This document shows positions 30,652-41,789 of a stretch of DNA of 64,000 nt, piece after piece. The notes under the pieces were generated by a model that was given only the letters and a program-made list of their open reading frames with translations, searched no databases and was not told the origin of the DNA. The DNA is taken from assembly GCF_008281175.1 (NCBI RefSeq), contig NZ_CP036524.1, positions 3,100,001-3,164,000 on the forward strand. Reading direction: 5' to 3'. The DNA comes from [Clostridium] hylemonae DSM 15053. Its GTDB lineage: Bacteria; Bacillota; Clostridia; Lachnospirales; Lachnospiraceae. The first letter of the stretch is position 1; each line of letters opens with the position of its first letter. The translations under genes were made by a program, and so were the position numbers.

Positions 30652-30684
30652 TGTCACATGATTGTCACAATTTTATCTTATACT
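30652..30684 (+). promoter_or_regulatory. Pho-box-like direct repeat and -10 upstream of the phosphoesterase gene
   Basis: TGTCACA occurs at 30652-30658 and again at 30663-30669, an exact direct repeat with an 11-base period, followed nine bases later by a TATACT -10 (30679-30684). There is no good -35. This layout (TGTCA repeats one helical turn apart, in place of a -35) is that of PhoB/PhoP boxes. The start codon is about 75 bases downstream. Confidence 0.55.
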
Positions 30685-30758
30685 AAGTCAGACAGCAGAA
30701 AACCGCTGTTACTCTGCGGCATATTATAGCAAACCCGCGATAAGGAGAAATATATAAA

Positions 30759-31606
30759 ATGAAATTACTAAGAAATGTATTCCTGGTTCTGCTCCTCCTC
30801 ATTCTGTCTGCAGCCGGCTGCGTATTTTACGCGTTCAAAATAGAACCTTACAGACTGAAGACCAATGAATACACCATAAATAAAACACAATCTGATTCAA
30901 CGCCGGTAAAAATAATTCAAATTTCCGACTTACACATAAAGAAGATTTTACATGTAAGCGTCTGGAAAAAGTAGTAAATAAAGTGAACAGCCAGAATCCC
31001 GATATCATACTGTTTACAGGTGATCTGTACGATAACTACGCGGCATACAGCGATGATGAAAATATAACAGCCGCCTTACAGGAATTAAAGGCAGCGCATG
31101 GTAAGATCGCGGTGTGGGGCAACCGCGACTACGGCGGCGGAGCATCCAGACAATACGAATCTGTCATGCGGGAGGCCGGTTTTACCCTGCTGAAAAATGA
31201 AAATCTGTCCGTGACGCTGAACGATCAAAAAAAGATATTGTTCACCGGCCTGGATGATTCTCTGCTTGGTCGTCCTCTGATGCCGTATCTGCCGGATCAG
31301 ACGATTCGGATTACAGTATACTGCTGACCCATGAGCCGGACATTATAGATGAATATATGGATAATAATTATGATCTTGTCTTAAGCGGGCATAGTCACGG
31401 CGGACAGATAAATATTCCTTTTCTGCCGGCTGTTAATGAAAAAGCCGTAGAGACGACCGCGCTTTCCACAAAATACAGCGGGGAATGTATCATCTGAAGG
31501 AAGACCCGGATACAACACTGTATGTTAACACCGGAATCGGAACCACTCATATTTCAGCCAGATTCGAGTGGTACCGGAAGTGGCAGTATTTTATGTCTGT
31601 CTATGA
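30759..31606 (+). CDS. Membrane-anchored metallophosphoesterase
   Basis: About 283 residues. An N-terminal membrane helix ([19 protein letters not shown]) places the catalytic domain outside. Metal motifs: IIQISDLHI (DxH), [12 protein letters not shown] (GDxxD), [10 protein letters not shown] (GNxD), LLTHEPD, and [12 protein letters not shown] (GHxH). The C-terminus after repair is [10 protein letters not shown], usual for this family (YaeI/YkuE-like). Likely a phosphodiesterase or phospholipid phosphatase. ATG at 30759 after AAGGAG. A Pho-box-like promoter lies upstream. Four frameshifts. Confidence 0.87.
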
Positions 31607-31655
31607 CAGACATAGCCTTCAGTTAAAACCGTGCTCCGGCGAGGGCGAATAGAAC

Positions 31656-31695
31656 AAAGCCGCTTTTGGGACTTCCGTCTCTTTACAGCGGCTTT
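31656..31695 (+). terminator. Terminator after the phosphoesterase gene
   Basis: AAAGCCGC (31656-31663) pairs with GCGGCTTT (31688-31695) over a long loop. It may also act for the convergent dhaL gene that ends at 31714. Confidence 0.55.
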
Positions 31696-31713
31696 ATCGA
31701 TTAAATTACTATT

Positions 31714-32349
31714 TTAACTTTTCCAAAACATATCTGCCAATATTTCTATTTGATAATACATTGTGACCGCACCCGGGTCTAAATGTCCTTCCCTTTATCC
31801 GCCTGGTAGACCGCCCTGCCAAAACCGCCCGCATGGATCTTGTAGCGTCAGCCCCTTTCTGGAAGCCTCTTTACCGCTTCCAGCACTTCACACTCCGGCT
31901 GATTCTCATCAAGGAGTCTCCTAAGTACATTTACTGCCGGGTCTAGGGCATCGATCATAGTTTTATGCCCCGGCCTGGCCCTCCTCTTGACATAATGGAT
32001 TCGAGCATAGCTTTTAATATATTGTAAAAGTCTCAAGGTCGATTTCTTCCGTCCCCTCAAGCGCCTTTGATACGCTGATGTACGCCCCGCCGTACAGTAC
32101 ACCTGATGATCCTCCGATACCTGACATCAGCAGCATTCCACATCTTTTCATGAGCCCGCTTAAGTTTTCTTTTCTCAAGTCTTCGGCAGAATCCGTAAGC
32201 TTCTTAAATCCGGTATACATGTTTGCCCAATGGTCTCCGTCTCCGGTGGCGGCATCTAACTCTGTCACATAGTCTTTTTCCTGCTCCAGCTTTTTTAACA
32301 CACGGCTAAAATAATCCAGATAGTCCTCCTTGCCCAGTACCGCTTTCAT
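31714..32349 (-). CDS. dhaL: Dihydroxyacetone kinase subunit DhaL
   Basis: About 211 residues. The ADP/ATP-binding subunit signature AATGDGDHWANMYTGF supplies the Mg-binding aspartates; MLLMSGIGGSSGVLYGGAYI follows, then RARPGHKTMIDALDPAVNVL and, after repair, DPGAVTMYYQIEILADMF. It transfers phosphate to the ketone bound on DhaK. No DhaM (PTS) gene is visible, so the phosphate donor is unclear. ATG at 32349 after GGAGG, one base after the dhaK stop. Frameshifts near 32020 and 31860. Last gene of the operon. Confidence 0.87.
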
Positions 32350-32350
32350 A

Positions 32351-33332
32351 TCATGCCCTCCTTTTCCATGCCATTGTATCGCAGGGTGCTTCTAGCAACG
32401 GCTTCATCTCTTCATCAAGCCGCATAAGCGTCAGGGAACAGCCCGCCATCTCAAGAGAAGTAATATAATTCCCGACAAAGGTTTCATGGATCTTAACTCC
32501 CATGCTTTTCAGGAATATATGTGCCTCCCGGTTCAAAATATACAGCTCCATCAAAGGGGTTCCGCCGAGCCGTTGACCATCAGCGCAAATTCTGATCCTG
32601 TTTCTTTCAGATCATTCAGTATCCTGGACAGCAATACCCTGGCTGTTTCTTTTGCGGACATAAGCTTCACCCGCTTAACACCTGGTTCACCGTGAATTCC
32701 CATTCCAAGCTCGACCTCATCGTCCGCCAGTTCAAACCCAGGCCGGCCTATGGCAGGAATAGTACAGGATGACATTGCCATTCCCATTGTACGGACATTG
32801 TCCGCCGCCTTCTGAGCCAGCCGTCTTACTTCCTCAAGGGAATGCCCTGCTGCCGCAGCAGCCTGCCACCTTATGGACCAATATTGTACCTGCGATCCTG
32901 CGCCGGCCTGTAGATGTCGTACTGTCTTTGACAGACACATCATCTCTGACGATCACCGAAGCAGTGCTGATTCCTCCATATTTGCAGTTCCGCCGCCATA
33001 GAGAAGTTCATACAGTCACCGGAATAATTTGTTATGATAAGCAGCACTCCTTTTCCTGAATCAGCCGCCTTTATACCTGCCAATATTCTCTCCGGATCGG
33101 GAGGCGAATACATTTCCCGAGACAGCGGCATCAAGCATTCCTTCTCCTACATAGCCTGCATGCATAGGCTCATGGCCGCTTCCGCCTCCGGATACCACTC
33201 CCACTCTTCCCGTCTTGGTCCTCCTTGCTATAACACCCATATTCTCAATATAACATACATCCGGGTTAGCAGCCTGAATGCCTTCCAGCATCTCTTCCAC
33301 TACCTTTTGCGGGTCATTTATGATCTTTTCAT
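32351..33332 (-). CDS. dhaK: Dihydroxyacetone kinase subunit DhaK
   Basis: About 328 residues. Substrate-binding subunit: VGVVSGGGSGHEPMHAGYVG near the N-terminus, VLLIITNYSGDCMNF, and ELGMGIHGEPGVKRV with the histidine that binds the ketone as a hemiaminal. The C-terminal domain reads LMVNGSAEPLMELYILNREA. It may act on dihydroxyacetone or another short ketose made by the dehydrogenases and aldolase of this operon. ATG at 33332 after AAAAGGAG. About five frameshifts. Confidence 0.88.
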
Positions 33333-33378
33333 TATTATCACTCTCCTTTTCACCTGCATCCTTGTATCCCTGTGGATC

Positions 33379-34247
33379 TTATCTCATATGACTTCTTAAC
33401 AGGGCAATGATCTCCTTTGACTTCTCCTTGATAATATCCTTGCTCATCTTTGCAAGGTCATGGTAGTAAACCGGATCTTCAGCACGCTGTACTGCCTCCA
33501 TGAGAGGGCTTGCAGGAGCCGTGCCCACACTCGTATAATGGTTGATCTTTCTTACTCCATGGTCTACTGCCGCGAGCATCTGATCCTGGTCTACGCCTGA
33601 AGAGCCATGCATAACGAGATATGCGTCCGTCTCCTTATGTATATCAGTTAGCAGCTGGATATCAAGTTCCGGCTTGTCTACAAATACGCCATGCACTGTT
33701 CCAAAGAAACGGTGAGCATGTCCACACCTGTTTCCTCGACAAAACGTCTTGCTTCTTCCGGCTTTGTATAATAGTCTTTGATATTGATGATCTCCTTCCC
33801 GAATTCCGTACAGCCGCCCTGTCCTACAATATTACTCGGCATACACCCTACTTCACCTTCTACCGCTACCCCCATTTTGTGGGCAAGTTTTGTAAAACGA
33901 CGCACTTCCTCTATGTTTTTTCCAGTGAAAGAACAGAGCAGTCATACATAATGGAATTAAACCCGGCACGCACTGCCTTTATCGCATATTCATAATCCAT
34001 ACCGTGGTCCAGATGGACCACGACCGAACTTTTGCTTTTACAGCTTCCTGAACGATCAGCGGACCAAACTCATCAATAGGAGCTACTGTTTCATGTACCT
34101 GTGCATGCCCCAGTATAACAGGGGCATTTAATTCCTCTGCCGCCTCAATGATTCCCCGAAGCCCTTCATAAGTAGTAGCATTAATGCATGCTACAGCGTA
34201 GTTTTATTTTCGGCATCCTTTAACATATCCTGTAGTGTAACGATCAT
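33379..34247 (-). CDS. Class II ketose-bisphosphate aldolase
   Basis: About 290 residues of the FbaA/GatY class II zinc aldolase family. N-terminus MIVTLQDMLKDAENKTYAVA, PVILGHAQVHE, VEGEVGCMPSNIVGQGG, AYLVMHGSSGVDQDQML and GVRKINHYTSVGTA, where the family usually has KINxxTD. The altered INHYTS site suggests a ketose phosphate other than fructose-1,6-bisphosphate. It would release dihydroxyacetone phosphate and an aldehyde. ATG at 34247 after AAAGGAG. Frameshifts near 34030, 33930 and 33700. Confidence 0.87.
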
Positions 34248-34275
34248 AGTCTTAATCTCCTTTACTATTGCTGTC

Positions 34276-35760
34276 TTACTTTAAGTGGAACTGATATAAT
34301 GTTTCATATAATTGTCTGTATTTTTCGTACAGTGTCATGTACTGTTCATGTCTGCCCTTATCCGGATAAAATGTTTTCTCTATTCTGGATGTTTTATGGA
34401 ATGCTTCTTTTCATTTTGTATATCCCCAGTGCCGAAGCGGCAAGTAACATACACCCCTTTGCCCCGGCCTCTGTGTGCTCCATCCTGCACACCGGAAGTC
34501 CGAATACATCCGCGCGGATTCTGAGTGTTACATCTGATGCAGCTCCTCCTCCGGATACCCGGATCAATTCCGGATGAATTCCCATCTGGCCTAACGCCTC
34601 AAAACAGAGCTTCATATGGTATGCCATCCCTTCCTTAAAGCCGCCAAACAACTCACCGGGACTTGTGTGAATAGTAAGTCCCCATATCGTTCCTCTCGCC
34701 GCATAATCCACGTGAGGATTCCCGGAAGAACCAAAGTTCGGAATCACCAGAAGTCCTGTAGGGTCGTCCGGAACGCCCTCGTCAAGCAGTGAAAATCGAT
34801 CATCCGCCATACGATCCGACAGCGCATACTTTTCATTCATAACGAAATCCCGGTACCAATTCATAAGGCTTCCACAATTTGTCATCACAAGATAGGTCAA
34901 ATAAGAATCCTTGTGCAGATAAGGTACACAGGGCAGTTCGTTTTTATCATGCATTCATCTGTATGGATCCCGTCAAGCGGCACTGCCATTACCTCACACG
35001 TTCCCATACCATCACCGCATATGGCGGATTCCAACACTCCATTTCCGAGCGCGGCACACATCTGGTCATGCCCTCCGGCCACTATAACGGTCTTCTCTGA
35101 CAGCCCTGTCAAAGCACATATCTCTGCTCTTATGTTTCCGATGATCTCCCGGAAGGGACCGGTTCGGACATCATCTCTTTATTGAGTCCCGCCAGTCCCA
35201 GCAGTTCCTCACACCACTCCTGCTTTCTGATATCAAAAGCCATACTCCTCGATGCTCCGGAATAGCTGATCTTTCTCTCTCCTGTCAGCATATATGCAAC
35301 ATAGTCCTCATACATGAACAGAAACCGGGTCTGTTCAAAGATATCTGTATGCTCCTTTGTCCAGATCATCTTTGGGAGGGCATACATCTCACTGGGACAG
35401 ACCCCGGTAAGCTCAATCAATTCCTTTCGTCCATACTGTCTGACGATTCTTTTGCCCTCGCCGATCCCCGGTTATCTCCCGTAACCATGGAAGCGTTAAG
35501 CACCCTGTCATGCGCATCAACAGCTACAAATGACTCTCCAAGCTGCTATGGCAAATCCATCTATCTGTTCAGGACAAAGGACTGCGGCTTCCTCTAATAC
35601 TTCTACCACCGCGCTCCAGACTTCCTGAGGATGGATCTCCTGATCCTGCCGGTCCGTATTCTTTATATTTTCTCTTGCTCTCACAGATCACGCTTCCGTC
35701 ATTTCTAAATACAGCAAATTTCGTGCTGCTCGTTCCGATATCCAATCCTCCTATCGCCAA
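34276..35760 (-). CDS. FGGY-family carbohydrate kinase
   Basis: About 494 residues. Start LAIGGLDIGTSSTKFAVF is the phosphate-1 motif of the FGGY kinases (xylulokinase, glycerol kinase, fuculokinase). Further on: GVCPSEMYALPKMIWTKEH, VIVAGGHDQMCAALGNG, and ELIRVSGGGAASDVTLRIRA (adenosine motif). It phosphorylates a ketose or polyol, probably the oxidation product of the two upstream dehydrogenases. TTG start at 35760 with AAAAGGA upstream. Five frameshifts; C-terminus taken to 34276 (LYQFHLK). Confidence 0.87.
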
Positions 35761-35781
35761 AATACCACGTCCTTTTCCTGC

Positions 35782-36785
35782 TTAGTCAAATGCAACGATC
35801 GTCTTTTTTTCTGTTTTTCCTTCCATAAACCGCCCGAATGCCTCCGGCATCTCATCGAGCGTAATAACTTCACCAACCAGCGGCCTGAGATCTACTTTCT
35901 GCGCCCCGATCATCTCAATGGACTGCTGCATCGTCTTTTGAAGCGCATAAGAGCCGATGATCTTTAGATCTCTGTAGTACACCTCTGTGGATCGATCTCG
36001 ATCCTGCTGTGAACCGGGTAAGCCCCAAATGTAATAATTGTGCCGGTATCTGCGAGCAGGGAATTCCTGCCTCACATACTTTCGGAACGCCTGTAGCTTC
36101 TATAATAACGTCAAATCCATTCGGGGCTGTTTCCTGAGTTTTTATTCTGGTTTTATCTGCCAGCACAGTATAAGAGGCTCCCAGCTCCAGGGCCGTACGC
36201 AGCTGACTCTCCTTAAGGTCCACTATCGTCACTGTGGCAGCTCCTCTCTGCCTGGCGATCATCAGATGCAGAAGCCCTATGGTCCCCGCCCGAGAATAAG
36301 TACGTTTGCCCCAATACCGATCGTAACCTTATTATGCGCATTGATAACACACGCTAATGGTTCTGCCATAGACATCGCGATCATATCTGTATCCTTTGGT
36401 ATATGGAAAGCACACCGCTCCGGCAGTGTAATATATTCAGCAAATGCTCCGTCCTCGTATTTCCCACTACCTGTATGTTCTTACAATGTATCTGTTTATT
36501 TGCCTTACAAAAATCACAGTTTTCACAGAAAATATTAGGATCCCCTACTACATGATCTCCCAGGGTAAAATTGATCACCTTATTTCCTACAGCCTCAACC
36601 ACACCGGAAAATTCATGCCCCGGCACAACCGGGTATTCTGTCACATGTTCCCTTTATATGTATGGATATCTGTCCCACAGAATCCACACGCAGCGACTTT
36701 GACCAATATCTCATCATCTCCCGGTACAGGTTTTCAAGTTCTGCGATCTGAGCATTGTTTGGTTCTAAAACACATATGCTTTCAT
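35782..36785 (-). CDS. Zinc-dependent alcohol/polyol dehydrogenase 2
   Basis: Medium-chain dehydrogenase of about 335 residues. [15 protein letters not shown] with GHE catalytic zinc site, the four-cysteine structural zinc loop [30 protein letters not shown]-like Rossmann region now frameshifted, [20 protein letters not shown], and the end [12 protein letters not shown]. Similar to sorbitol/threonine dehydrogenases. It lies between dehydrogenase 1 and the FGGY kinase. ATG at 36785 after AGGGAGGAG. Five frameshifts. Confidence 0.87.
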
Positions 36786-36797
36786 TTTGTCTCCTCC

Positions 36798-37856
36798 CTA
36801 TGGCCGCATGGCTACCTTTATGGCATCCGGCGACTTTTCCGCCGTCTCAAACGCCTTATCCCAATCTGACATGGCAAATGTATGAGTTACGATTCCGTCA
36901 GTCTTAATACTTCCGTCAAGCATTCCCTGAATCACCGCATCATAACAATATGGTCCGAGATGGGAGCCAAGGATATCGATCTTTTCGTATCACCGATGAT
37001 ATTCCAATCAGCTGATATTTTCTCTTTAAATACTCCAAATTGTACAAAACGGCCCAGATTTCGGATCGCCTTCAGTCCCTGATCTACACTCTGTTCGCTT
37101 CCTGCTGCTTCTATATATACATCACAGCCGTACCCTTGCGTGAGTTTCATGATCTCCTCTGCTACATCCGTCCGGGCAGGGTTAAGAACAATGTCCGCGC
37201 CAAATTCTTTCGCTTTTAAAAGTCTGTTCTCCTCATATCCAATCCGATCAAAAGTCTGGGCGCATGTGTCTTTGCAATCGTTACCATCCCAAGACCAATG
37301 GCTCCTAAGCCCGAGATCACAACTACGTCACTGTGCCGTATCTTCCTCTTTCAACAGCGTGCATACTGCATGCATATGGCTCTATCAACACAGCCTGCTC
37401 TCTTGTAAGCTGCTCCGGAATCTTATGGTTTCTTCCATTTTATGGAACTTCATATATTGTGCAAATCCTCCTTGTGTGTGATCTTTAAAGCCATACACAT
37501 CACTTTGGCGGCACATCCAGTAATTTCCGCCCTGCAGTATTCACAGTCATTACAGGGAACGATCTGTTCAGAGATCACCCTGTCACCGATCTCTACATCC
37601 TTTACTCCGCCCCTTTTCAGCCACCTCTCCAAAAAACTCGTGGCCGCCGATGCAGGGTGCCTGAATGTATCTGTCTTCTTCACCTGTACCCCATATCCTG
37701 ATCCCCGTGCAGCGTCTTTACATCTCCTGCACATATTCCTGCCGTATCGATCTTTACCAGAATCTCATCGTCCGATATCTCAGGAACCGGAACATCTTCG
37801 TATCTGAAATCATATGGCGCATACATCCTCAGCGCTTTCATTGTATTTTCTTTCAT
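36798..37856 (-). CDS. Zinc-dependent alcohol/polyol dehydrogenase 1
   Basis: Medium-chain dehydrogenase of about 353 residues. N-terminus MKALRMYAPYDFRYEDVPVP, the structural zinc cysteines CNDCEYCRAEITGC, and downstream YGCDVYIEAAGSEQSVDQGL and GRFVQFGVFKEK, ending AFETAEKSPDAIKVAMRP. The start at 37856 overlaps the permease stop (ATGA), so it is translationally coupled to the transporter; this argues that its substrate is the imported compound or an early product. Six or so frameshifts. Confidence 0.87.
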
Positions 37857-38836
37857 GCCTCTTCCCTTTCTTTATCTTTTCTCTTATATGTACCTGACGC
37901 CCGGAGTGTCCTTACCGCATCCAAAGATACCGCCAGCAGTAGGATCAGTCCTGTATAAATGTCTGCCAGTAAGCAGATACATTTAATAAATCTAACGAAT
38001 TCTGTATGAGTCCCATGATCAGTATTCCAAGGAATGTCCCCGATACCTTTCCCTTTCCTCCTATCGTTACGCTGGCGCCCCAGAACACATGCGGTGATCG
38101 CCTGCATATCGATCCCTGGGCAATAGATACAGCGACGGAGTTCATACGGCCGACTACAATGATCCCTGCTATACTGCATAAAAGTCCGGCAAATATATAG
38201 ACGAGCATGATCAGTCTCTTATTATTAATGCCCGCGATCCTCGTAGCCTCAGGATTACCTCCTACCGCATAGATAAGTCTCCTGTCTTTGTCTTGGCAAG
38301 GAAGAACCCAAAGAACAGAAACAATCCGATCGTCCATATAACTGCCATAGGTATCCCGAGAAGTTCTCCTGCCCCGATATTGAGAAAATGTTCCGGAAAG
38401 CCGTGTAACGGCTCCTTGTGCAAGTCCAAGGTGGATACCTCTGGTGATCTGTTCTACCGCAAGCGTAGCGATCAAAGGTGGAATCTTAAGCCCCGCAACC
38501 GCAAAACCATTCACAACTCCTACCATCCCGCCCACAATCAAACATACGAGTATGGCAGCCGGCCATGGAATACCCGCCAGCATGCACTTTGCCGCCACGT
38601 AGACAGACAGCCAAAGTCCCTCCCACGGAAAGGTTGATTCCGCCTGTCAGAATTACCATCGTCATCCCGATCGCTATAATGCCATATGTACTTACATACT
38701 GGACGATATTCATGGCGTTTCTGACACTCAGGAAATACGGCGATGCTATACCCATTGCTATAATAATGACGATAATGATTGCAAACAGTACGATCTGCTC
38801 CGCTATCTTCTTATAGAAATCTTTTATTCTACTCAT
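37853..38836 (-). CDS. Sugar ABC transporter permease (RbsC/AraH type)
   Basis: About 328 residues, ribose/xylose-type importer permease with 8-10 helices: IVLFAIIIVIIIAMGIASPY, GIIAIGMTMVILTGGINLSV, VCLIVGGMVGVVNGFAVAGL, IPPLIATLAVEQITRGIHLG, INNKRLIMLVYIFAGLLCSI and WGASVTIGGKGKVSGTFLGI. The INLSVG and GGxGxVxGTxxG motifs are characteristic. ATG at 38836; stop overlaps the dehydrogenase gene. Four frameshifts. Confidence 0.9.
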
Positions 38837-38910
38837 TTGTCTCATCCTCTCCCAGCGCAGTCTTAAGGGCACACACGCCCTTTATCTCCCGCGCTGCTGT
38901 TACTTATATG

Positions 38911-40388
38911 TCAGCTTATCATGGCAAACAGTTCATTTTACTTATTTCCCGTGGTTCCACTTTGCCTGTCACTTCGCCAGATTTTAAGATCGTAATTGTA
39001 TCGCACACCTCTATCAATTCTTCCAGCTCAGATGAGAATATAAGAATGGCAACACCCTGATCTGCCATATCAGTCAATATATTGTATATCTCCATCTTTG
39101 CATATACATCCACCCTCTTGTAGGTTCATCCAGAATGAACAGCCGGGGCATACTTGCGACACATCTTCCGATAATGACCTTTGCTGATTGCCGCCTGATA
39201 ATTCAGATATTCTCTGTTCTATTGAGTCACACTTCACTGTCATCCTTTTGGCCATATCTTCTGCAAATTTCTTTCTTCCTGTTTCTTTTATAACACCTGC
39301 TTTATTGCAGAATGACCCAAGATTTGAGAGTGTGATCGTCTCCCGAATTGATAGCAGCTGTGAAAAGCCTTCCTGTTTTCTGTCTTCTGTTATCAGTGCC
39401 GTTCCTTTTGCCATCATCTTTTCCGGAGATGGATTCCTGATCTCCTCTCCGTAAAGATAGAGTTCTCCACTATCATAAGAGTCCAGTCCGTATACTGCCC
39501 TTGCAAGCTCCGATTTTCCGGCTCCAAGCAGTCCGCATACACCCATGATCTCTCCCGCTTTGACTGTGAGGCTGATATTTTTAAATTTGTTTTCACTCGT
39601 GAAATTCTTCAGTTCAAGCTGTTGTATGCGTCTCCTTTCTCTTTACATCCGTTTCCTTTCTCTTTACTATGGAACGGCCCATCATAGCTTCTATCAAGAT
39701 ATTTTTATCTACCTGCGCTGTCTGGAACACTCCGTTATTATGTCCGTCTTTCAGTACGGTCACCCGATCCGTCATCTGAAGAATATCTTCCAGAAAATGT
39801 GAGATAAAAATAATAGAAACTCCATTTTCTTTCAGCTTATAAATCAGCTGAAAGAAGACCGCCTTTTCTTTTCTGTCAGGAAGAAGTCGGCTCATCCAGT
39901 ACCATGATCTTTGCATTCGTTGTCATTGCCTTTAATATCTCTATGATCTGTTTCTCAGCCGCACGTAAGCTGCGGACCGTATCTTTCGCGCTGATATTTA
40001 TTTTCATATCGTCGATCAATTCCTGCGCCTTGCGGATCGTCTTTTGGCGTCGTAAAGACCAAACTTATCCTTTTGAAGGCTGCCTACAAATATATTTTCC
40101 GCAACATTTAGATCCAGACAGACATTCAGCTCCTGGTGGACAAAGGATATGCCGTACTTTTCCGCGTCGCTTGGCTGCCTGATCTGTACAGTTTTTCCTT
40201 CTATGCTGATGTCCCCGCCATCCAGACTGTAGATACCGTTTAATATCTTGATCAGCGTACTTTTTCCGGCCATTGGCTCCTACCAGCGCGTGTATCTCTC
40301 CCTTTTTAATGAAAATCAACGCCGCTTAAGACAACGTTATCAAAGAACTTTTCTTTATATTATTCATTTCCAGTATCATGTCACCCAT
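38911..40388 (-). CDS. Sugar ABC transporter ATPase, tandem domains (RbsA type)
   Basis: About 493 residues with two ABC domains. First: a Walker A (after repair GANGAGKSTLIKILNGIYSL), FVHQELNVCLDLNVAENIFV, and IIFISHFLEDILQMTDRVTV. Second: GVCGLLGAGKSELARAVYGL, TEDRKQEGFSQLLSIRETIT, signature ISELSGGNQQ, and ILIFSSELEELIEVCDTITI. This duplicated layout marks ribose/galactose-type importers. Start 40388, with an alternative at 40379. About six frameshifts. Confidence 0.9.
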
Positions 40389-40484
40389 CGGTTCAACCAC
40401 CTTTTTCACTGCTTTAAACATAAAGCTGTGACAACTCTGCCACAGCTTTATATCCTCATTGTCTCATTCGATCAAAGCCGCCCG

Positions 40485-41481
40485 TTATCCGATAATAAAT
40501 CCCCACAGATCATCATGCAGCTTATCAATATTTTCATCTGTTACAACATCTCCATTGTAATAGACTTTTCTTCAACCTTGCCGCCGTCCAGATATGTCTT
40601 CATGGACTTCACCGTATCAATACCAAACTGGATCGGATATTGTGAGAAAGTTCCGTCAACCGTCCGTCTTCGATTAATTTAAGAACCTCTCCTGCGCCGT
40701 CTACCGAATAGATTCCCACATGGTTCTCCTCCCCGACCTTTCCTGTCTTGCCGGCTTCTTTTAATGCTGCTACGATTCCAGGTACTAACGCATCTGTACA
40801 GGTAAAGATAACATCCAGATCCGGGTTCGTCTCCAGGAAATTTTTCGTGGTTGCCAACGCGGCTTCATTGTGTACTCTCCTGCTGACGGCTCCCCGACAA
40901 TGGTGATATTCTCATATTTTTCCAGGACATTTTTTACGCCTTGTGTCCGGTCAAGTGTCGGAGTATCAGAAAGAACACCTTGGATGATCAGTACGTCTAC
41001 ATCTTCTCCATAATCTTTCACGAGCTGCTCTGCCATCGCCTCTCCTGCCTTTACATTGTCTGTCTCTAATGTGGATACCACTTCTCCCTCTCCCCGTCTG
41101 TCCACACAGAATACAGGAACACCTGCCTCATTTACAGTCGTAAGCGCAGGCCCGATAGCTTCATTTTCAATGGGAGCTACGCCTATGGCGTCAACGCCTT
41201 TGTAACCTGGCTCTGCAGCTGGCTTATTTGAAGTTCCAGGTCACCCTGTGGATCCAGAAGCGTTGCTTCCCATCCATACTCTTTGGCCTGTTTTTCAAAT
41301 CCGTACCAGCACGCCTCCCAGAATGTGGAGAACATCTCAGGTATAGAAAATGCAACCTTTACAGACTCTTCTTTCTTGTCCCCGCTGTCCGATCCTTTCT
41401 TCTCTTTCTCCCCGCTTGAACATGCGGCCAGAGAGAGACACATCGTCAGACATAAAAATGCAGCCAGAAACCTTTTTTCAT
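40485..41481 (-). CDS. Sugar-binding lipoprotein (ribose-type, periplasmic-binding type 1)
   Basis: About 332 residues. Lipobox in LTMCLSLAACSSGEK, a charged linker, then the fold start VKVAFSIPEMFSTFWEACWY, LLDPQGDLELQISQLQSQV, VDVLIIQGVLSDTPTLDRTQ, NPDLDVIFTCTDALVPGIVA and VGIYSVDGAGEVLKLIEDGR. First gene of the polyol operon, with a sigma-A promoter at 41582-41610. ATG at 41481 after AAAGGAGG. About four frameshifts. Confidence 0.9.
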
Positions 41482-41520
41482 AATTCTTTCCTCCTTTATC
41501 TTTTGTTAGTGTGCGTCCAT

Positions 41521-41610
41521 AAAATTATCGTTTTGTTATTTTATGTTATTATTTTCGATAATTTTATAACTTTATATTACATATATATCACTCTTATGTT
41601 ATAATGTCAA
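41521..41610 (-). promoter_or_regulatory. Promoter and operator region of the polyol operon
   Basis: The 308-base gap between the binding-protein gene and the DeoR gene is very AT-rich. A near-perfect promoter reads leftwards: TTGACA (41605-41610), 17 bases, TATATA (41582-41587). Downstream of it lies a perfect inverted repeat, AAAATTATCG (41521-41530) and CGATAATTTT (41556-41565). Copies of TATGTTA occur at about 41542 and 41595, and inverted as TAACATA at about 41627. These are plausible DeoR operators. On the DeoR side only a weak promoter is visible. Confidence 0.65.
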
Positions 41611-41789
41611 TATAATTTTCACATTTTAACATAATAAAAATAATGTACAATTATTATTGTGCATTATGTACACACAAGGCAGCCTAAAATTCATACTCTC
41701 CGAGCCGACCGGCAAGGGGTTAATGGCATTGCCAATTTTTTACAACTATGTTATTGTGAAATCAGTATGAAAGTGGAGGATAAATAAGA

